Assembly (NCBI GenBank): GCA_027886175.1
Contig: JAJNNQ010000019.1
Location: forward strand, 14,804,501-14,868,500
DNA from: Phylloscopus collybita
Taxonomy: Eukaryota > Chordata > Aves > Passeriformes > Phylloscopidae
Direction: 5' to 3'
DNA length: 64,000 nt
The notes under the pieces: generated by a model
Seen by the model: only the letters and a program-made list of their open reading frames with translations
Databases searched by the model: none
Told to the model about the DNA's origin: nothing
In this document: one piece after another, positions 1 through 11,280 of the stretch
Numbering within the stretch: the first letter of the stretch is position 1
How the letters are laid out: each line of letters opens with the position of its first letter
Made by a program: the position numbers and the translations under genes

Positions 1-416
1 GAAACCCATAAAATCAGGAGGGAAAAATTATCTACTTCCTTACAAAGAGAAGCTGGGGAAAAAGTTATGAAAATCGTGCCTTGGAGCATCCAGGTGTTCC
101 AAGAGATTACAGAAAGTCCCAAGTGCTGCCTTGTAAAGATCAGACTCACACTGAGCACTCCCATGGAACCAGACCATCCATTCCAACTGCAGGAACCATC
201 GGAAAAAAAAAAAAAAAAAAAAAAAAAAAGCAATTTTCTTGCTCCCTCTAGATATTAACACCACTTTGCTTGGGAACTGCGAACAGGAGCACATCCACAC
301 TGAAACACAGATACCTCAAACCATTCCTCCCACTGATTTTTCAGGGTGGAAACATCCTTATTGCCACCTGTCCCCCTTTTTGAGAGGCCACGTCCCTCCC
401 CAGGAGCTGCACCTAC
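1..416 (-). other. UBTD2: UBTD2 intron 2, partial
   Basis: Sequence downstream of exon 2 on the gene strand, beginning with the GTAGGT donor and running off the left edge. It contains a 27-base A run at 203-229 (T run on the gene strand). No exon is visible. The following coding exon, expected to encode the rest of the UBTD domain and the ubiquitin-like domain, is not in the window. Confidence 0.9.
203..229. repeat. Poly(A) microsatellite, 27 bases
   Basis: Uninterrupted A run in UBTD2 intron 2. There is no recognisable gene remnant upstream and no target duplication, so it is treated as a simple repeat rather than the tail of a retrocopy. Confidence 0.9.
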
Positions 417-653
417 CATGGGGCAGCGTTATGTTTGCACCATCAATGATTGCCTGTGCCAGTTCGTGGTCGTTGCTCTCGAAGGCGTGGGCAGCAGCTT
501 TGAGGGCATCCCAGATCTCCTTCCTGCCCTCAAAGGCCGGGGCTGTGTCCCAAAATTCATCCCTCTTACTGCGGAGCTGCCCGTCCGTCATCGGGTAATC
601 GCTCTTCCATTTGGGCTTCTCTTTCTTCAGGGGCTGGTTCCGACCCAGAGCCA
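417..653 (-). CDS. UBTD2: UBTD2 coding exon 2 (ubiquitin domain-containing protein 2)
   Basis: The reverse strand reads residues V24 to G103 of UBTD2, including the hallmark stretches [20 protein letters not shown] and [20 protein letters not shown]. This is most of the N-terminal DC-UbP/UBTD domain. In this family that domain binds ubiquitin and E2 enzymes, while a ubiquitin-like domain sits at the C-terminus; I recall the whole protein as about 234 residues. The exon is 237 bp, flanked by a CAG acceptor (654-656 on the plus strand) and a GTAGGT donor (411-416), with phase 1 junctions at both ends. It therefore joins exon 1 exactly: G from exon 1 plus TG here gives V24. The reading frame is intact. 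The paralogue UBTD1 is less likely because [20 protein letters not shown] matches UBTD2. The next exon is outside the window to the left. Confidence 0.97.
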
Positions 654-692
654 CTGCGGGGGACAAAGGGGAAAAAAAAAAAAAAAAAATTA
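654..692 (-). promoter_or_regulatory. UBTD2: UBTD2 intron 1 acceptor and polypyrimidine tract
   Basis: On the gene strand a run of 18 T (672-689) followed by C/T-rich sequence leads straight into CAG at 654-656. This forms an unusually long uninterrupted polypyrimidine tract immediately before exon 2. A homopolymer of this length is prone to length variation, which could vary acceptor strength; that effect is inference. Confidence 0.8.
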
Positions 693-1486
693 AAGGGAAA
701 TTAATCAAAATAATCCCACGAAATTCCCCTTGGGTTGCTCTGGTTTAGGGTTTGCAGAGCTGAATTTACAACCCTCGTCCTTTCTGTTCGTCGCCTCCCG
801 GGTGATGTGGCATTCCAATGCTCGTGGTTCAGGTGTCTCGTTTGTTGAGGGAGTTATGTCTTTACCAGTCTTGTATGGTCAAAGCCAGACCCAGGGTCTC
901 CTCAGTCCTCCCAAGGGGCCAAAGAAAGCAGCGTGGAGCTCAGGAGAAGGGAGGTGACAGGGATGTGGGCCGTGCAATTGTTATTTGCTGCTTTTAATTA
1001 GCATCTGACTTTGTTTCTGTGCAAACGCATCCTCCTGCTTGCTGATTTCCCCTGGAAATCCAGGAATCCATCTATGCTTAAAGAGCATTTTCCTCCTTCT
1101 CAATAAACACAAACCCATTTGTTTCCCTTTAACTACAGCTATTTTTGTGTAATAGCCACTCTGAGGTTATCACACAGGTATAAAAGTTGACAGATTAAAA
1201 CTCCCCACTCGCTTCCCAGTCAGTGCCTGCTGTTGCAGCAAGAGATTCCAAGCTCACAGAGGTTTGGAGGAGACCAAAACCCCACAGGAGGTTAAGCCAC
1301 ACACCCTGATTCAATCTGACCCTGTAGGACCAAAGAATGCCCAGCTTCCTCTGATAACTCAGGGTGACAGACACATTTATGAACCTGAAGTCATGGAAAA
1401 GAGGAGCTGGAAAAGGATTCCTGCTAGGGAGGTGACACTGCCAGCTATGCAGAGGAATGAGCTTTCTTCAGATTAAAACACATGGG

Positions 1487-1856
1487 AGAATGGGTTGGGT
1501 TGGAAGGAACCTTAAAGCTCATCCTGTTCCAGCCCCTGCCACGGCAGGGACACCTTCCACTGTCCCAGGCTGCTCCAAGCCCATCTGACCTGGCCTTGGG
1601 CACTGCCAGGGATGGGGCCACACAGCCAAATTTCTTCCTAATATCCAATCTCATCCTATTCCCTGTCACTTTGAAGCCATCTCCTGTGTCCTGTCACTCC
1701 ATCCCTTGGAAATCCTCTCTCTCCATCTGCAGTTCCTTCAGCCCCTGCGAGGCCACAGTTGTGTCACCCCAAAGCTTCTCCTCCCCAGGCTGAACAATCC
1801 CAGCTCTCCCAGCCTTTCCTCCCTCCATCCCTCCAATCCTGGTGGCCTCCTCTGGA
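1487..1856 (-). mobile_element. CR1 LINE 3' fragment, antisense to plus strand
   Basis: Plus-strand text 'gggttggaaggaacctt' followed by 'gcagggacaccttccactgtcccaggctgctcc' in two parts is the complement of the CR1 3' end. It continues through the 'cttcctaatatccaatct' and 'tctcctccccaggctgaacaa' blocks. The copy runs about 370 bp into the region upstream of the 3' UTR and is 5' truncated near 'cctcctctgga'. It lies in the same sense as UBTD2. Confidence 0.93.
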
Positions 1857-2382
1857 GGATGCATTTGCACAGAAACAAAGTCAGCTCCTAATTAAAAGTA
1901 GCAAAGGACCATTGCACAGCCCACAGGCCCCGACTCCAGCTGTTCCTCCCCATCCCGAACCCAACAATCAGAAACTTCTGAATCCTTTCGAGTGACCACA
2001 AACATTTATTGCTTTTTGTTTCCACGGGATTGCTTCCATGGGATTGCTTCCATTTGCTTTTGAAAGGAGTGCTGACCATTTAGCAGACTGCAGAGCAGCA
2101 AACCCCAGTGTTTACAAAACACCGAGTTTTCCTGGCAGAGCCCAGCCTTTCCCAGTCCAAGGCTCAGCTGAGCACAAACAGCCTGGAAGATGATGCTGGG
2201 GCAGCCTCAAACAATGGGGTTATGCATTAAACCCTGCACATTCTGAAATTCTACAAAAAACGTTATGTGGGAAAAACACTCTGACAAGGAATTGTTTCCT
2301 TATTAAGGCTCAGCAGCCAGAGCATGACATTTTCAGCCAGACAGAACAGGACACTGCAAGAAATTTGGGTCAGTGGGTGTCT

Positions 2383-2396
2383 TTTTTTTTTTTCTT
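2383..2396. repeat. Poly(T) run
   Basis: A run of about 13 T in intron 1 with no associated element. The neighbouring stretch 1857-3608 is otherwise unique, with a small 14-bp direct repeat of 'gggattgcttccat' at about 2025-2053. Confidence 0.7.
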
Positions 2397-3608
2397 TCCA
2401 TTCCACTTTAGCTCAGGTCTGTCTGCACGTCCACTCAGTGGATGCTGGTTTCTCCCACAGGGCCCCCTCCTTGTCCCCAAGCATCAATTATGGAAGCAGG
2501 TTAAAGGCACTTCCCGCAGCCCTGCTGCAAATCCTGCAGCCCATTTCTCCCCCTGCTCCCCCTCTCTGCCCCAGACAGCACCCAGATTTATTGCTCCTCA
2601 CTCCAGATCCTCACAGCCTCCAATAACTCCTCCCTGGAGATCCCATCCTTCCTACACAGACAGCAGTGATGATAAACCCGGTGATAAATTCTCTTTTTTT
2701 CCCCGAGTTGGAAGGAAGGGTGGTGGAAGAAAGTGACTCTCCAAATGGCTCCAAAGCCAAATCCATTCTAACAAGCCATCCATCCCAGTACTAAGCCTTT
2801 AAACACAACTTGGCCTCAGCACAAGCCAGTATTTAAAAAGATCTTTGGAGTGTTTATCATTTATTACAAGTGCTTCAAGGATCCCCAAAAAGCTTTAGGC
2901 CTTCCCTGAAGAAATATTCATTATTTAGCTCTGTGGATAGATGGGGCAGAAAGGATGTGAGAAACTTATGCCATGTAAACAAAAATAATGTGTAAAAAGG
3001 CCCAAATATTTCCCTTTCCAGCCAGTGTTTTAGTCACTAAAGCAAAACATGCCAATTTCTACAACCAAACTACTGGACCACATCAAAGGACTTTCCCTTT
3101 TCTGTTAACAAGGCCGATAAAGAAGCAAACATCAACAGTCCGAACCACTTAGAAGTATTTACAGTGTCAGTTTTCTATTCCTCACTTTGGAAGGAAATGA
3201 GAGCTCAAAAGGAAATGTTGACTTCATTTAGGACCATACACATCAGAGGCATCACCAGCTTGCACGATCCAGAAGAGAGAGCAGCATCCACATTAATTTT
3301 TCATCCTAACATCACTTCAACACGAGTAAGAAATTATTAATACCCTGCTCGAAAGCAGGAATTGTTTTCTAAATGCCAAGAAAGCACGTTCTCTCTGAAG
3401 CAGTTCTCAAAGTCACCATCTCAGCAGAGGCCAGTGGCTGATATTTTTGGCAAGGGGTTTATTTAGAAGAGAATATGGAAATCAGCCCCGGTCTACTTTT
3501 CAAGAAGTGAAGTCTCAGCAGCGACACTCCAAAATAAGGTAGGTTGTTTTTGTTCCCACAGCTCAGGTGTGCAGGTGGTGCTGTGCATCCCAAAAAGGGC
3601 AAGAAATC

Positions 3609-3755
3609 CACAGAATTTAGGGTGGAAAAGCCCTCCAAGGCCACTGAGTCCAACCCATGCCCCATCCCCACCTTGTCCCAGAGCACTGAGTGCCACAACC
3701 AGGAGTTCCTTGGACACCTCCAGGGATGGGGATCCAAACCTCCCTGGGCAACCAA
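3609..3755 (-). mobile_element. CR1 LINE short 3' fragment
   Basis: Starts 'cacagaatttagggtgg', then 'aaagccctccaaggccactg' and 'cttggacacctccaggga', which is the complement of a CR1 3' UTR subfamily that recurs in this window (8845, 25711, 31949, 56767). About 145 bp remain and it ends near 'ccctgggcaacc'. It is parallel to UBTD2. Confidence 0.9.
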
Positions 3756-6700
3756 ATGTCTGCTTGAAAAGGTAGCGGTGGATCAAAGATTGGACACAAA
3801 CTCTTGGAGCTCTTTTCCCATCCTAATGATTCTGTTTAATGCCTCAAAGTGCCCCCAAACCAGTGGCACACAAGCCATGGGCTGCTCCTGTAGGATTTAG
3901 CAGCATAGCCTGTTTTCCCTTAACAAGCAGAGATCCCTGGGACCCTCGAGGATCTACTACTCCTGGTCCCTGGCAGCTACTCCTGTCTGCCCCACTGAAC
4001 TCCTGGTAGACCACAGAGTCTTATTTTCAAAAGGAAAAAATGTATTTCTCCAATCCTCGCCGACTGTTTTAAAACTTGAATTGTAAATTTATTTCCCCTT
4101 CCCCGCAGCTTCCCATCAAAGCAATGAATCCGTAAGGTTATCTCCGCTGCTTCTGAGCCAGCTTATGCAGATAAACCCAGATATTTAAATCAGTTTCTTA
4201 GCAGAACATCAAGCCATGTCTGTGTGGAAGTTCTTTGGAACAGCTGGTGTGTTTGTTATGTCGCTATCACTGCGGGTATCACTGTGGATAGCACTGGTGC
4301 CTCTTCCGAGGGGGACCAGATGAGCAGGAGCAGCTGCTATCACAAGGTTCTTGTATTAAAAGCCAATACCCAGCTACACAATCCGTAATTCTTAATTTAC
4401 ACCCCCCTGAGTTACGGCGCTCCATCATCAAGTCGGGAATGTTTCAGCCTCGGAGGGTTTTGTGTCAAATCAAACACGGCAAAGCTGAGCCACAGGACAG
4501 CTCAGAGCTCTGGAGAAGGGCAGGATCTCTGCTTCAGCTGTGACCTGGATCTTCCTCCTGCCTGGTTTCTGACCTGCCAGGTAACCCTGCACGAGACCTG
4601 GCGCAGCCCTGAAGCAGCTGAGCTCAGATCTTAATTATTTGTGGAAACACCTCTGCTGTCATCAGCCTTACGTGACTTTTCCCTCCCACCCCATTCCTTC
4701 AAACATCTTTCACCTATTTCTAAGAATAAAGTTCGGATGCAGATCTGGCTGTTCTATCCCTGCAAGTGCTCCACAGTGAATTTCTTCCTTTCCCTTGGAA
4801 ACACAAGCATATGTTGCTTGCAGCATTAGTCTTTTACAGCTTTTGTAAAAAGCGGGGGAAACTGGCCCAATCTGGTGGTGGGGAAGTTTCCAGGCACACA
4901 GAACCCACCCAGGGCATGGAAAACCCAGGAGGAGGCACCTGGATTGGATGTGCTCCACTCCAGGCTGCTGATCTCCACGGATCCATCAGCAGCTGCAGCC
5001 TGGAGTGACAAGCCTGGCCGTGCTTCCCAATCCCTGCAGATCTGTGGGAAGATGGACACACAACCAGAGAGCACCAGGGAGGGACAGCCCATCACTGGAA
5101 CACGAGTTAAGAGCAGATACAGGCCAATATCCCAAGATCCAAATGGTGAAACGTTGTAATAGGAGAATCCAGCAAGATCTGATTTTTTTTTCCTTTGTCT
5201 TGATTAAGAAAATATCCAAGAGATGAAGCCAACTGCTTTAAGCGGTGAGAGAGGAAAAAGGTTTGGAGTGACCTGTGAGGAAAGGAGCAGCAATGCCCAG
5301 GAGAAGGACAACAGATCCCCACAGGTCTCTCTGAATGGGAATGACACGTTCAGGAGCTGCTCTGGGTGGGAAAGGTGGGATTTGAGGGGTGTCCATAGGA
5401 AGGGGACAGGAATGATGAAGTGTGGAGGGAACAGCACAGACCCAGAGGTGCAGGGGCCAGGGAGGAGAGCAGCCAGCTTTGGTTTGAGGCTGCAAACACT
5501 CCCAGCTCCAGCAGGAGAAGAGGTGTCCACCCAGGGAGACACAGCTGGAGAAACCTCAGGAATGACCTGAAGCCAGCCAGCAGAAGCTAAGGAAATGTTT
5601 TACAAACTGAAGCAACGGTCAAAACTATCTTCTTTAGCAGACTGCCTCCCTGTTGAGGCTCAGCTGCTAACAAAGTGTTCTTCTATCGTAAATGAAATGC
5701 AAATAATGGTTTACTACCCAGAAAGTTTCTTTCAGTAATAGTCCCAAGGGCTCCCCTCCCCACAATCACTGAGCACTTCTCTACTTAATCAGATGAGTCC
5801 CATTTGAAATCCATTTTGCTCCAATTTCCTCATAAGCTACCTTGTAATTTGGTATCAATATCACACAGTTCATCCCAAACATTTTCTTTGCGTCGCTCTC
5901 TGGTGTAATCCTGAATTACAGAGGTGCTTGGAAGAGCCAGCACAAAGGGAAAGTGCAAAAATCCAGGGAGAGCAGGGAGGGAGGAAGGGAAAATTCATTG
6001 CATTTATGCAGCAGACAATCTGAATTACATTAAGCAACACAGGCTTACACAATTTAAATTACATTAAATAGCACAGGCGTACCCAACAACAGGAAAATGG
6101 CAGAATTTTATCTGTTTATTGCTAATTTTCAGCAATTTTCTTCTTAAGGTGGTTACATTTTTCCAAGGCACGAAGAGGATTTGGGGAACAGGAGTGGCAC
6201 TGGACAGTGGCAAAGACTTAAAATTAAATATTAGGACAATCAGGCTTTCCTAACAAGGAAACGAATTAACATTTCTAGGGAGTACGAACTTTCCAAATAA
6301 ATACAGATAGACAGAAAGATAATGCTTGAAACTAAGTCAAGTTTTATGGGTTTTTTATGAGGGTAAAATGAACACTGCTTCCTTGGTAGAAATTCAAGTT
6401 GTATCTTGAAACAGTTGTGTACTAAAACACCAGGCTGCAGACTCAAAGCATTATTATAAAAGTGTAGGCAAAGGTACTAATTTTGAGCCAAGTAACAAAC
6501 TGTGAAGCTTTTCAGAGCAGCAAACCCAGCAGAGACACAAGAAATAAACCCTCCAGCCAACCCCTGAGCAATTTCCCCTTTCTCCCACCTGAAAGGAGGT
6601 GAAGAAAGGAAGCAAATAAACAAAAAGAAATCAGATAGAGAGGGGAAGAAGCAGCAGGGCCAGGAGGCTGAGCAGCAGCACTTAAAGTCAGGCTGGTGCT

Positions 6701-7381
6701 GAATGATGGATGTGGTGCCTCTGGGGACAAGGGGGACAATCCATCACTGGTGCCACCCCAGTGCTCTAAGCCTGGCACACAGTGCTGGGCAGGGAATCCT
6801 TCCCTCTTCCTCCTCACTTCTTACCCAACATCAAAAAATTGCCCAGAAGAGGCTGCAAGGAGTAAAATGCAAGTTCCTCTGGTAATTCCAGGCAGCTCTG
6901 GACAAGTCCTCCATGCAGGATTTATCCCTGCCTCTGCCTACACAGGAACCTTCCCGAGTCAATCCAGAGGCTTCTCAGCATGGAAGATAAAATATGAGAG
7001 GATGAGGCTGTAGGAATGAGCTGGACAAAGAGAAAAACTGGCTTTAATTACCAGCTATTCCACTGGATTTTCCATTTCTCCCAACATTTTCAGCAGAAAC
7101 TGCAGAAGAAATCAGGAGATTTCCGGGCAGCTCACCACTCATCACCCCTCAAAGGTGCCAGCGGGGTTGCAGCAAGAAACAAAAGCTTCAGCTTTTGAAA
7201 TCTGAAATTGGAAATTCCAGATCCAGAGACCTCACCTCATCCCAGCACAGGCAGGATCTGCTCAGATGATCAGCCCTGGGATATCCTGGGCACACAGGAA
7301 CTGAAACCAGGTCAGTGCATTCTGTCTGGTGTGGGGGTGCATTCCCAGCCCAGAGCCAGCCTGGCAGGAGGGGAATTCACA

Positions 7382-7594
7382 TTGGAGATTGGGAATAAAT
7401 CCTGCCCTGAGAGGGTGGGCAGGTCCTGGCACAGGGTGCCCAGAGCAGCTGTGGCTGCCCCTGAATCCCTGGAAGTGACCAAGGCCAGGCTGGATGGGGC
7501 TTGGAGTCACCTGAGAACCCAGTGGAAGATGCCCCTGCCCTGAACAAGATGATTTTTAAGGTCCTTTCCAACCTAAACCATTCTTTGTTTCTAC
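7382..7594 (+). mobile_element. CR1 LINE 3' fragment
   Basis: Plus-strand CR1 3' end: 'gagggtgggcaggtcctggc', 'gtggctgcccctgaatccct', then 'aaggtcctttccaacctaaa' and 'ccattctttg'. About 210 bp, 5' truncated. It is one of only two intron 1 copies in antisense to UBTD2. Confidence 0.92.
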
Positions 7595-8794
7595 AATTAT
7601 TATTTCCAAAAGCTCTGTGGGTCCTCCTGAGTCCTGCCTGCCCACCCAGCCTCCTGCTGGAAGCACAAGCAGAGGATCCTCAATCATCTTGATTAAGCTC
7701 ATGATACCACAGCTCCTCTGGACAGAGAAAAATGTCTCAGGGAGGGAATACCTTGGTGGAGTCACCACATCCTCAGTGCCTCGGTCAAGGGGCGAGCAGG
7801 GATGAGGAAGGAACGCTGCCAGGCAGGGCACAGGCCAGGGAATGCCCATCTGTCTCTGTTATTTCCCAGCACAGGAACCCTGGAGCTCCAAACTCAGCTT
7901 GCCCAGGCAGCAGGTCCTGTAAAAGCCGGCTCAGGGTCAGCCCCAGCCTCCCAGGGAAGTTCACTGTGGTGGAACAGCTCCAGGGGACAGACATTATCAA
8001 CACAATTACCTGTCAGCGCTGTTTACACTGGAATTTAAACGGCTCCTATCTCTGGCAGATGAATGCTTTCAGCTGGATACAGCACAGGATAAAGATTTAC
8101 CCATTCTCACCGTGTGTGCAAGCACCAAGACCTTCAATCTGCACCCTCTACCACCGGGCTACCTTTTTTAAAAAAGCTACGACAAGAACCATTAAGGAAG
8201 CTGTCAGCAGCATGAAAAATATTCTGTCTGAGGCAGGCTGCACAGAGCACACAGAGCTTGCTGTGACTTCTGCAGCGTGTGGCTGAAGCTCCAACTCAAT
8301 TGCAGCTGAGGGCAGGGCACCAGGGCAGCCCCACATGCTGAACAGGAGCAGCACAGAGCAGGCAGAGCTGTGGGAATGCAGTGGGAAGCTGCACAGAGCT
8401 TGTCTGCTAGGAGGAAAAAAAAAACAACTCAGCCCAGCGCTTTCTGTAACCCAGCATGAGGAAGAATGCAACTCAGCAACTTCACTTTTAAAGCACTAAA
8501 AGCCTTTCCGTGCCTCGCTGTCCGTTGGGTTCACAGGGAAGCTTCAGACACGTCAGATAAAAGTGCAAAGGGTGAATTCCTGACTGGCCAGCCTGTGCTG
8601 GTGCACTGCTGGGACAGGGCACTGCCCACTGCTCCAGGCTCATCTGCAGGATGGATTTCACACCAGGAAACATCCAGCTCCAGCTGCAAACCAACAGTCC
8701 AGGCTCACCAATTCCCTTCCTCCTTGAGAATGTTCTCCTTCTGACCTCTGCACAGCCAGCAGCTGCATCAACCACTAAAGAAGTGATTTAAAGT

Positions 8795-8850
8795 TCATCA
8801 AAGAACTACTGACATCAAAGAACCACTGACATCACACAAAGAACCACTGA
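8795..8850. repeat. Short tandem repeat, about 19 bp, three copies
   Basis: 'catcaaagaac-actgacat' is repeated three times with small changes (cta/cca, extra 'cac'), directly abutting the 3' end of the CR1 copy that begins at about 8845. The last unit overlaps the CR1 boundary, so the array may derive from slippage at the insertion junction. Confidence 0.75.
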
Positions 8851-8966
8851 GGCTGGGAAAGCCCTCCAAGATCACCCAGTCCAAGCTGTGCCCAACCTCG
8901 CCCCCAGCCCAGAGCCCTGAGTGCCACCTCCAGCCCTTCCTTGGACACCTCCAGGGAAAAGGAGCG
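8845..8966 (-). mobile_element. CR1 LINE short 3' fragment
   Basis: 'cactgaggctgggaaagccc' then 'tccaagatcacccagtccaa' and 'cttggacacctccaggg' on the plus strand mark the complement of a CR1 3' UTR. About 120 bp remain. Confidence 0.87.
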
Positions 8967-9481
8967 GCATCAAAACCTTCCCAATCTTGAGTGCTCCCCC
9001 AGGCACTGACAGCTGAGTTCTGCTGAGCAGGGCTTGGCTCAGCAGGGTTTAAAACAAAGCCTGGCTTTTCTGGGAGCCATGGCAGCGCTGTGGCCAGCGC
9101 TGGCCTCTGTCACATGAGGCCACCACGGATTCTGAGCTGGGGAGGTGACACAGGGACCATCTGTTGGACATCTGGGCTGCGTTCAACACACCACGAGTGC
9201 TTCCAATGCTGGCAACATTTTCAGGGAGAGAGAAAAAAAAATATATATAATCAAAGGCAGCCTTATCTTTCACCCTGCCAGAATGACAAAAAAATATTCG
9301 GCTGATGATTTTCTTCAAACCCTGATGAGGTGTGATGGTGCTGAAAGGAAGGCAGCCAGGACACCCTGCTCAGCAGGCCCTCGTGCAGAGGGTGTTTAAA
9401 CGTGGGGCTGAACCTTCTGGAGACCTTCTGGATGATGCCACCAGGGAATTTCTTTTATTACAAGCAAACCCAGACTTCATA

Positions 9482-9785
9482 ATTGGATGGTTTGGGTTTG
9501 AAGGGATCTTAAAACTCATGTAGTCTCAGCCTTTGCCTTGGCAAGGACAGTTTCTACTATCCCAGGTTGCTCCAAGCCCCAGCCTTGGACATTTCCAGGG
9601 ATGAGGCAGCCACAGCTTCCCTGCAAAATCCATTCCAGGGCCTCCCCAGCCTGACAAGGAAGAATTCCTTCCCATTATCTAAATCTCCTGTCACTGTGAA
9701 CCCATTCCCCTTGTCCTGTCACTCCAGGCTCCTGTAAAATTCCCTCTCCATCCTTCTCAGGTTCTTCCCTCAGGTAAAGCTGCTC
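9482..9785 (-). mobile_element. CR1 LINE 3' fragment
   Basis: Begins 'ggatggtttgggtttgaagg', followed by 'ttgctccaagccccagcctt', then 'aattccttcccattatctaa' and 'cccttgtcctgtcactcc', the complement of the last 300 bp of CR1. It is noticeably more diverged than the copy at 60824. The left-hand boundary of homology near 9785 is approximate. Confidence 0.9.
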
Positions 9786-10340
9786 AGGAGCCAGCAGAGT
9801 GTTCAGAGCCCATCTCAGCACAGCATTCACTGGCTTTGCTGCATTAAACCCTCCCAGCAAACCCTGGAACCTGGGTAATTCAAGGTACAATGCTCAGGAC
9901 AGATGGCCAACTCCACGTTCCCCAGGATTTTTTGGCTGAACATGCCAGGCTTGCCATGTCACTGCTGCCAGCACAGCAGTCACAAATTCCAGGAGGGAAC
10001 AACCAATAAAAAAAAAAGCCTCCAAGTTGGTGGCTGTTTTTACAATGACCAATGATTAAATTAGCTTAGTTAAAGGATCTAACACCATGTCTTGAATTTA
10101 TTCCAGTGTCACAGTTATTGGCAGGGATAAAGTTTCACATGAGCCAATTAACTAAATGCACTATTACTGCATCTCAGCTGCTTAAGCTCATCAGTTAATT
10201 AAGAGCTCAGTGTAAGCTGAAAATAGGAATCTTACCTGACACACATCCCAAACATACATTACCTTAATGATTTAATTTTACACTTCCATATGACGTTCCT
10301 CAGGTGCCTGAGGAAAACTGAAAGGCGATGGCATGGTTTA

Positions 10341-10643
10341 AAGAAAAGTGAAAGCAAAAGCCACATAAACATTTACAGATTTCACTTAAGAAATTGCATT
10401 TCTCAGAATGACACTTGCTGTTTTATTCAGCCCTATTTTTCAGGGTAGATTTTCATAGTAATTCACATTTGAATTCGAATTAAAATAAAGAAAAGAAATA
10501 AAGAAAAATAAAAGTGAAAGCGAAAGTCAAATAAACACTTACAGATTTCACCTAAGAAATTGGGATTTCTCAGAATGACACTTGCTGCTTTATTCAGCCT
10601 TATCTTACAGGGTAGTTTTTCATAGTAAAGTTAATATTTCACA
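10341..10643. repeat. UBTD2: Imperfect tandem duplication, about 166-bp spacing
   Basis: Two copies of a roughly 120-130 bp AT-rich block lie at about 10341-10466 and 10507-10643. Shared landmarks include 'gtgaaagc' (10348 and 10514), 'acagatttcac' (10375 and 10541) and 'cagaatgacacttgctg' (10404 and 10571), all offset by 166-167 bp. The copies differ by scattered substitutions, so the duplication is not recent. No family is recognised. Confidence 0.9.
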
Positions 10644-11128
10644 TCCAATTCCGAAACTCAACTCCTCTCTGTTCTCCTGGACAGTCCCCCCACCAGGAAA
10701 CTCCAGCACCCGTGCTGGATAAAGCTCAGCAGCTGGAATTCAGTGTAGAACACATGACCAACCTCTTGGCCATAAGGAATTCCTACTCTTCAAGTCCACA
10801 TTTTATTAAGAAATCCACATTTATCCCCGAGTTAGAGAGAAGTAATAACAGATAAGGACAGCAGTGGATTGCTCAGATAATTAGAAAGCAATCTAAGCTA
10901 AAATGAAAAATGTGCAAGCCTTTGTTGCAACTTGTATAAATACCTGGATGCCTTGTACATCCAGGGGGGGGAAAAAAAAAACCCCAAATCAACCCAGTCC
11001 TGTAAATGGGAGCACGTGAACAAAGCAGCCTTAAAACTCCATCCTTTCAAGGCCTTTTTATCTCCCTGTGGATGTACTTGGGGGAAAAAAATAGCCCTGT
11101 TCCAGCCTCAAGGATTATTGATGTAATC

Positions 11129-11280
11129 AGAGAACGGTTTGGGCTGGAAGGGACCTTGAGGGACATCCAGTGCCACCAGCAAGGCCACTGCCACTGTCCC
11201 AGGCTGCTCCAAGCCCTGTCCAGCCTGGCCTTGGACATTCCAGGGATCCAGGGGCAGCCACAGCTGCTCTGGGCACTCTT
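11129..11280 (-). mobile_element. CR1 LINE short 3' fragment
   Basis: 'gagaacggtttgggctggaa' leads into 'gccactgtcccaggctgctc' and 'ccagcctggccttggacatt', complement of a CR1 3' end of about 150 bp, cut at 'ctgggcactctt'. Confidence 0.92.

Noticed and set aside
203..229. Poly(A) runs (also 14696, 40840 and 63590) as tails of processed pseudogenes
   Set aside because: No gene-derived body is recognisable upstream and no flanking target duplications were seen; CR1 does not use poly(A) tails.
7732..8286. 184-codon plus frame inside UBTD2 intron 1
   Set aside because: Antisense to the gene, no motif, and its length is plausible by chance in a window of this size.
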